The position numbers and the translations under genes were made by a program. Shown one piece after another: positions 59,117 to 64,000 of a stretch of 64,000 nt of DNA. Numbering within the stretch: position 1 is the stretch's first letter; each line of letters begins with the position of its first letter. The notes beneath the pieces were generated by a model. That model did not search any database. It was not told where the DNA came from and saw only the letters and a list, made by a program, of their open reading frames with translations. Source of the DNA: Pseudomonas sp. Q11 (lineage in GTDB: Bacteria; Pseudomonadota; Gammaproteobacteria; Pseudomonadales; Pseudomonadaceae); contig NZ_JAKNQY010000010.1 of the NCBI RefSeq assembly GCF_024494355.1, positions 124,001 to 188,000 of the forward strand, written 5' to 3'.

Positions 59117-59272
59117 CTAAAGAGCGCCACAGGCCGCTTCTGAAAATAATCCTGCGCGCTCGCGAACCCTGATTAGCCTCCTATGGTCACTGGATTGTTC
59201 CCGTGTTGACGCCTGACCGCCAAGACCATGCCGCTCCCAATTCCCATAACCATAAAAACCGAGGTAATTGCC

Positions 59273-60691
59273 GTGACCACCGACATCCAAGACAGCCGTT
59301 CCGCCCGCTTCGCCTTGCGCTGCTCCAGTTTTGCCGAGCGCTGGTTCCCTGACTCCTGGGTATTTGCCGCACTGGCGGTATTGGTAGTAGCGGTGGCAAC
59401 ACTGTTCATCGGCGCCAAACCCACGGACGCCGCCATGGCGTTTGGCGATGGCTTCTGGAGCCTGATTCCGTTCACCATGCAAATGGCCTTCGTGGTGATC
59501 GGCGGTTACGTGGTCGCCAGCTCGCCGCCCGCTGTCAAACTGATCGATCGCCTGGCACGCATCCCGAAGAACGGCCGCTCTGCGGTAGCCTGGGTCGCGC
59601 TGATTTCCATGGTCGCCTCGCTGCTCAACTGGGGTCTTTCCCTGGTATTTGGCGGTTTACTGGTACGAGCCCTCGCCCGCCGCACCGATTTGAAGATGGA
59701 CTATCGCGCCGCCGGCGCCGCCGCTTACCTGGGCCTGGGTGCGGTTTGGGCACTGGGTTTGTCTTCGTCGGCGGCGCAATTGCAGGCCAACCCGGCCAGC
59801 CTGCCTCCGTCGATCCTGTCGATCACTGGCGTCATTCCGTTCACCCAGACCATTTTTCTCTGGCAGTCTGGGGTGATGTTGCTGGCGCTGATCGTGATCT
59901 CGATCATCGTGGCCTATGCCACCGCACCCGGCCCGAACAGTGCCCGTGACGCCGCCGCCTGCGGAATCGATCCCAGCTTCAGCATGCCGGCATTGCAGCC
60001 TCGCACCCGTCCCGGGGAATGGCTGGAGCATAGCCCGCTGCTGACCATCGCCCTGGCGCTGCTGGCCGCGGGCTGGTTGTTCCACGAGTTCTCGACCAAA
60101 CCTGCGATAAACGCCATCTCCGGTCTCAACACCTACAATTTCCTGTTCCTGATGCTTGGCGCATTGCTGCATTGGCGGCCACGCAGTTTTCTCGATGCCG
60201 TGGCGCGCGCGGTGCCGACCACCACCGGTGTGTTGATCCAGTTCCCGTTGTACGGCTCGATTGCCGCGCTGCTGACCACGGTCAAGGGCAGCGACGCCCA
60301 GACGCTCGCCCATCACATATCCACCTTTTTCGTCCAGATCGCGTCCCATGACACCTACGCCCTATTGATGGGTGTCTACTCGGCGGTGCTGGGCTTTTTC
60401 ATTCCATCGGGGGGCGGCAAATGGATCATCGAAGCCCCCTACGTCATGCAGGTGGCCAACGACCTGAACTATCACCTGGGCTGGGCGGTACAGATCTATA
60501 ACGCCGCCGAAGCGCTGCCGAACCTGATCAACCCGTTCTACATGTTGCCGCTGCTGGGGGTGTTAGGACTCAAGGCCAGGGACCTGATCGGATTTTCCTT
60601 CGTACAATTACTGGTTCACACACCATTGGTGCTAGTGCTGCTATGGGCGCTGGGGACGACATTGTCTTATCTGCCCCCCGTAATGCCATAA
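59273..60691 (+). CDS. Short-chain fatty acid transporter (AtoE family)
   Basis: The 472-aa inner-membrane protein has about 12 hydrophobic segments. AtoE blocks are seen, including FWSLIPFTMQMAFVVIGGYV and GFFIPSGGGKWIIEAPYVMQ. It likely imports butyrate or acetoacetate. A GTG at 59273 with GAGG 9 bp upstream is preferred; an in-frame ATG at 59228 lacks a ribosome site. There is no ato operon next to it. It has its own terminator. Confidence 0.85.
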   Translation: MTTDIQDSRSARFALRCSSFAERWFPDSWVFAALAVLVVAVATLFIGAKPTDAAMAFGDGFWSLIPFTMQMAFVVIGGYVVASSPPAVKLIDRLARIPKNGRSAVAWVALISMVASLLNWGLSLVFGGLLVRALARRTDLKMDYRAAGAAAYLGLGAVWALGLSSSAAQLQANPASLPPSILSITGVIPFTQTIFLWQSGVMLLALIVISIIVAYATAPGPNSARDAAACGIDPSFSMPALQPRTRPGEWLEHSPLLTIALALLAAGWLFHEFSTKPAINAISGLNTYNFLFLMLGALLHWRPRSFLDAVARAVPTTTGVLIQFPLYGSIAALLTTVKGSDAQTLAHHISTFFVQIASHDTYALLMGVYSAVLGFFIPSGGGKWIIEAPYVMQVANDLNYHLGWAVQIYNAAEALPNLINPFYMLPLLGVLGLKARDLIGFSFVQLLVHTPLVLVLLWALGTTLSYLPPVMP

Positions 60692-60697
60692 AGCCAT

Positions 60698-60732
60698 AAA
60701 AAAGGGCCGATATTTTCGTCGGCCCACTTTTT
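60698..60732 (+). terminator. Intrinsic terminator after the fatty acid transporter
   Basis: GGGCCGA-TATTTTCG-TCGGCCC is followed by ACTTTTTC and preceded by an A-run, 7 bp after the stop. Confidence 0.88.
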
Positions 60733-60802
60733 CTTCGCCCCGGTCTGTTTCAGTATGGCTACACCCTGTTCGAGGGGTCCACACGCTGAAAAGGATCTGA
60801 GC

Positions 60803-61960
60803 ATGTCCAAACTCGCCGTACTTTCTCTTGCCACCCTGGCCTTCAGTGCCGCCGCCCACGCCGACATCGATGTCCAACTGGGCAGTACCGAACGCGTCAC
60901 CCGCCTCTTCGCCTATCCCAACAACTGCAACGTCATTTGCTTTCGCGACTGGACGCTGGAACAGACCGTTGAGCATTACTTGACCCAAAGCGTGCAGCGT
61001 GACGGCTACAGCACGGCCAAGGTCAGCGTCAAAAGCGACAACGACAAGGTCTACGCCAGCATTAGCGGCGTGCCGAAAGACTACGGCAAACCGTTGACTG
61101 CGTTACTGGATGCCGGTGACCTGGCGTACAAAGGCGCCACCCAACTCAACAGCGATAACAAATGGGCCTACGACTGGTACCTGTTCCTGCCTCTGGGCAT
61201 GGCTCTGGAGAACCGCAAGAGTATCGAGTTGCTGCACTTCCCGCCGGATTACTCCCTGACCCAGGCGCAGGACTACCTGGAATCGGCCACCACCGATCGC
61301 TGGGCCACGCTGCTGACCGCCAACGGCATCGCCGCCGAACAGACTCCGGCCTTCCAGACCATTGTCGACATCGCGCCAATCGCCGCTCCATCCAATGCCG
61401 GTCAGGCGCTGGGCGGGGTCTACGACTATTTCAACGACTACCAGACCACCATGGTCAAGCAAGTCAGCCAGAATGCCAGCGGCGGCGCGCTGCCGATGGT
61501 GGCCTTCGGCGCTCCTGTGCGGAACTGGATCAAGACACAGTACGGCCAGACCGTGGACGTGCTGGGCCTGGCGACCATTACGCCGGCTGCGGGGGTCAAG
61601 GTTCCGGTCCTGGGCTCCAACCACCCGAGCTACATCTGGTATGCCGCCGATCCCGACAGCTACGACGGTGACCAGGCCAAGGCGGATGCGGCAGGTTTGA
61701 AAGTCATGGGCCAGGACCTCAGCGCTGCGTGCTGGCAAGCCGGCATGGGCAGCAAGCCGGGCACCGATCCAAGTACGCAATTGAACCAATGCACACAGAC
61801 CTGGCAAGTCACGCAAAAGGAAGAAACCTGTGAGCTGTTCTATACCTCGATCCGCAAACTGTCTGCGGACGAAGCGGCGAAAAAATGCGCGGTACCGGAG
61901 ATCAAATCGCAACTCCAGCAATTGAAAGTCCCCATGCCAGCGCTGCCTGACGCGGTGTAA
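60803..61960 (+). CDS. Secreted protein of unknown function
   Basis: The 385-aa protein has a clear signal peptide (MSKLAVLSLATLAFSAAAHA, about 20 residues). The mature part has several Cys (NNCNVICF near residue 42, SAACWQ, LNQCTQ, EETCEL, KKCAVP), which suggests disulfides in the periplasm or outside. Tyr/Trp-rich segments such as WAYDWYLFLPLGMAL are seen. No family was recognised. AAGG precedes the ATG at 60803. Single gene. Confidence 0.7.
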   Translation: MSKLAVLSLATLAFSAAAHADIDVQLGSTERVTRLFAYPNNCNVICFRDWTLEQTVEHYLTQSVQRDGYSTAKVSVKSDNDKVYASISGVPKDYGKPLTALLDAGDLAYKGATQLNSDNKWAYDWYLFLPLGMALENRKSIELLHFPPDYSLTQAQDYLESATTDRWATLLTANGIAAEQTPAFQTIVDIAPIAAPSNAGQALGGVYDYFNDYQTTMVKQVSQNASGGALPMVAFGAPVRNWIKTQYGQTVDVLGLATITPAAGVKVPVLGSNHPSYIWYAADPDSYDGDQAKADAAGLKVMGQDLSAACWQAGMGSKPGTDPSTQLNQCTQTWQVTQKEETCELFYTSIRKLSADEAAKKCAVPEIKSQLQQLKVPMPALPDAV

Positions 61961-62134
61961 ACCTTAAGGTCTTTCCTGCGTAAGCCTGCGCTCACGCGGG
62001 AAAGCGCCTTTGGCTCCTGTCAGAGTCGACAGTAGATGTTGTTTCAAGGTTGCGCGAAGCTATGCAGGTTTCGACGACCGTTGGCAGGATCGCCAGCGCC
62101 AGAAGGCCGAGCGTCCTACGCGACAGGGACCGTC

Positions 62135-62662
62135 ATGACCACCTTCATTGCAGACAATGCTTTCTCAAAGAATCGGGATTGCATCTACCCCGAGAAAGAA
62201 CTCAGCACCCGCCTGGGTTATCCATCAACGCGCGATTTCCAGATTCGCCAGACAACGGACGGGCGCGGCAATGGCATCGTCGCCCGAAAGCGATTCGCCC
62301 CCCTGGAACGGATGTGCAGGGTATCGGGGCTGATCGTGAGCCGACGACGCCTGCATACACTGCAGATCCTGCCGGACATCCACATGTATGACCCGCGCTT
62401 CGCCGGATTGCTGCAGCACTCCTGCAGCCCGAATGTCTTCCTTGACATGAGCGAACTGTGGTTATGGGCGCTGACCAGCATCGAGGAAGGTGACTGCCTG
62501 ACGATGGATTACGCCAGTACCGAACAGAAATTGTATCGACAGTTCGCCTGCCGGTGCGGTTCGTCCAACTGTCATGGCTGGATTACAGGGTATGACGAAC
62601 CGCCCAACGAGCGAGGGATGAAATTCCTGCGGCACTGGCGACGCCGGTGTCATCGCGATTGA
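62135..62662 (+). CDS. SET domain-containing protein
   Basis: The 175-aa protein has the SET motifs GRGNGIVARKRF (43-54), HSCSPN (95-100) and MDY (124-126), and a post-SET-like zinc cluster CRCGSSNC (139-146) at the C-terminus. SET proteins are SAM-dependent protein lysine methyltransferases, mostly eukaryotic, with scattered bacterial members. The substrate here is unknown. The ATG at 62135 is used, since the frame upstream is not protein-like. It is convergent with the carbonic anhydrase gene. Confidence 0.85.
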   Translation: MTTFIADNAFSKNRDCIYPEKELSTRLGYPSTRDFQIRQTTDGRGNGIVARKRFAPLERMCRVSGLIVSRRRLHTLQILPDIHMYDPRFAGLLQHSCSPNVFLDMSELWLWALTSIEEGDCLTMDYASTEQKLYRQFACRCGSSNCHGWITGYDEPPNERGMKFLRHWRRRCHRD

Positions 62663-62671
62663 ATGACCCGA

Positions 62672-63316
62672 TCAGGGCGCGTCGACCGGACGCAGCCGAT
62701 ACTGCGGCGGCAACTGCTCGAAACCGCTGATCGTCGTGTCCAGGCTTTTCCAGCGGCCGTCCTTGATCCCGTAGATGCAGCCATGGATCGACAGTTTCTG
62801 CCCGCGATGCCAGGCGTTCTGCACGATGCTGGTATGGCCGACGTTGGCCACCTGCTGGATCACGTTGAGCTCGCACAAGCGATCCACGCGCTCTTCTTCG
62901 GTCGGCAATTGGCCCAACGCTTCGCGATGCTCGTAGTACAGGTCGCGAATCGAGCGCAGCCAGCCATCGATCAGGCCCAGTTGACGGTCCTGCATCGAGG
63001 CACGCACGCCGCCACAGCCGTAATGGCCGGTGACCAGGATATGTTTGACCTTGAGCACGTCCACCGCGTACTGAATCACCGACAGGCAGTTGAGGTCGGT
63101 GTGCAGCACCACATTGGCCACGTTACGGTGCACGAACAGATCACCGGGCAGCATGCCGACGATCTCGTTGGCCGGCACCCGCGCATCGGAACAACCGATC
63201 CACAAATACTCAGGGGTTTGCTGACGGGCCAGCTTGGAAAAGAAGTCAGGATCTTCCTGTTTGATCGCATCGGCCCAGCGTGCGTTGTTATCAATCAGAT
63301 CTTGTAATTCGTTCAT
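62672..63316 (-). CDS. can: Beta-class carbonic anhydrase
   Basis: The 214-aa zinc enzyme interconverts CO2 and bicarbonate. Zinc ligands are visible as Cys and Asp in WIGCSDARVP (near residue 41) and His-x2-Cys in TGHYGCGGV (near 98). The ATG at 63316 (MNELQDLIDNN) matches the family start. It is convergent with the SET gene, with stops 9 bp apart. Equivalent to PA4676 by position as I recall. Confidence 0.94.
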   Translation of the reverse strand: MNELQDLIDNNARWADAIKQEDPDFFSKLARQQTPEYLWIGCSDARVPANEIVGMLPGDLFVHRNVANVVLHTDLNCLSVIQYAVDVLKVKHILVTGHYGCGGVRASMQDRQLGLIDGWLRSIRDLYYEHREALGQLPTEEERVDRLCELNVIQQVANVGHTSIVQNAWHRGQKLSIHGCIYGIKDGRWKSLDTTISGFEQLPPQYRLRPVDAP

Positions 63317-63448
63317 GCTATCTAGCCCTCGAGAATAGTGCGCAACTTTGACAGACGACCGCCCGTCGAGGTCACGTCCAGGATGCCGTTGGAATTCTCG
63401 CCACGGCTGTGGGTCCACCCAGTAAGCCCCACAGTATGAGGAATTGCC

Positions 63449-63853
63449 ATGAATGATTCACGACGTCCTTTCGACGCGGTCCAACCGGAACCCATCGACG
63501 ATAACGAAGACCGCATGGGCTCGATGCATGAACTGGAATTCGACGAACAAGAGCCCAGCGCGAAAATCGGCGACGAACTGCCGGAAAACGAACGCGAGCA
63601 GTTGATGCCACGTGAACGCGTGCGTGAGGCCGGGCTGACAGGGGCTTCGACGGATGATCACGAATCCACCGACGACGACATGAGCCCGGAAACACTGATC
63701 CGCGAAGACGGTGCCCGGGACGCCCATGAGGCCGGCGACGATGAGCAGGCCGACTGGGACCTGAGCGTGGTGGATGAAGATGATATTGGCGGGGGCGACG
63801 GGCTGGATGAAGCGGAAATGGCGGATATCGATCCGCTGGATGGCAAGCGGTAA
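63449..63853 (+). CDS. Acidic protein annotated in Pseudomonas as HPr-related
   Basis: The 134-aa protein is rich in Asp and Glu and lacks hydrophobic core segments, so it is probably disordered. It begins MNDSRRPFDAVQPEPIDDNE and ends MADIDPLDGKR. Similar Pseudomonas proteins carry the name phosphotransferase system HPr-related, but no HPr His motif is visible. It is divergent from can. Function unknown. Confidence 0.65.
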   Translation: MNDSRRPFDAVQPEPIDDNEDRMGSMHELEFDEQEPSAKIGDELPENEREQLMPRERVREAGLTGASTDDHESTDDDMSPETLIREDGARDAHEAGDDEQADWDLSVVDEDDIGGGDGLDEAEMADIDPLDGKR

Positions 63854-63902
63854 GTGCCGATAGCGTTGGGTCAGCTTGCATCAAGGTTGAATGTGCTGTC
63901 GC

Positions 63903-63997
63903 CATCGCGAGCAAGCCCGCTCCCACATGGGTATTGGGCTGGTCGCAAGATCCGGGTTCACCGCAGATCCCTTGTGGGAGCGAGCCTGCTCGCGATC
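63903..63997. repeat. Type B REP inverted pair
   Basis: CATCGCGAGCAAGCCCGCTCC and the inverted GGGAGCGAGCCTGCTCGCGA close the window after the acidic protein gene. Confidence 0.85.
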
Positions 63998-64000
63998 GCG

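Overview
The window comes from the chromosome of a fluorescent Pseudomonas. It has high GC, Pseudomonas-type gene content, and dozens of intergenic REP-type hairpins of the kinds common in the P. fluorescens group. From 7256 to the end the gene order follows, by my recollection, the P. aeruginosa PAO1 block from about PA4626 (hprA) to PA4676 (carbonic anhydrase). The first 7 kb resembles PA3921-PA3924. No prophage, insertion sequence, CRISPR array or integrase was seen.

Layout. 1-7050: a cut MalT-type LuxR regulator, a DUF1329/DUF1302 envelope pair, an AlkK-like acyl-CoA ligase and a LysE/RhtB exporter. 7256-11056: hprA, rsmC, a Mn2+ exporter behind a yybP-ykoY riboswitch, and an M48 lipoprotein protease. 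11273-18058: a dCache chemoreceptor, a YedK/HMCES-like protein with altered active-site residues, small zinc-ribbon and DUF2007 proteins, an acyltransferase and a YajG lipoprotein. 18059-20304: mqo with a 737-bp leader. 20417-27681: PA4642-family protein, SulP transporter, WbuC cupin, hpt, upp-uraA and hemH. 27695-33288: a light-response-type cluster (TIGR01777 protein, FAD oxidoreductase, DUF523/DUF1722 protein, LitR-like MerR regulator, phrB) with TGTACA operator boxes. 33406-35134: an SDR, a YkgJ protein and PagL. 35248-47090: core genes murI-moeB-prmC-prfA-hemA, then TPR-lolB-ispE-tRNA-Gln-prs-rplY-pth-ychF. 47250-55896: a TerC/CBS protein, a three-gene module (144-aa helical protein, double-domain KaiC-like ATPase, orphan histidine kinase), an Fsr-type MFS exporter and a second chemoreceptor. 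56000-64000: tRNA-Met, ggt, an XRE/DUF2975 pair, a short-chain fatty acid transporter, a secreted unknown protein, a SET-domain protein, carbonic anhydrase and an acidic protein.

How the genes work together. The core block couples haem synthesis (hemA), peptide release (prfA, prmC), PRPP supply and salvage (prs, hpt, upp, uraA), lipoprotein sorting (lolB) and translation housekeeping (rplY, pth, ychF). Two sets stand out as signal systems. One is the light/photolyase operon under a MerR regulator that lacks the CarH B12 signature. The other is the translationally coupled KaiC-like/histidine-kinase operon, which has no kaiA or kaiB and lacks the residues used for KaiC phosphorylation. It is the best candidate here for an undescribed system.

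Calls rest on reading the translations and on memory of protein families. No database search was run.
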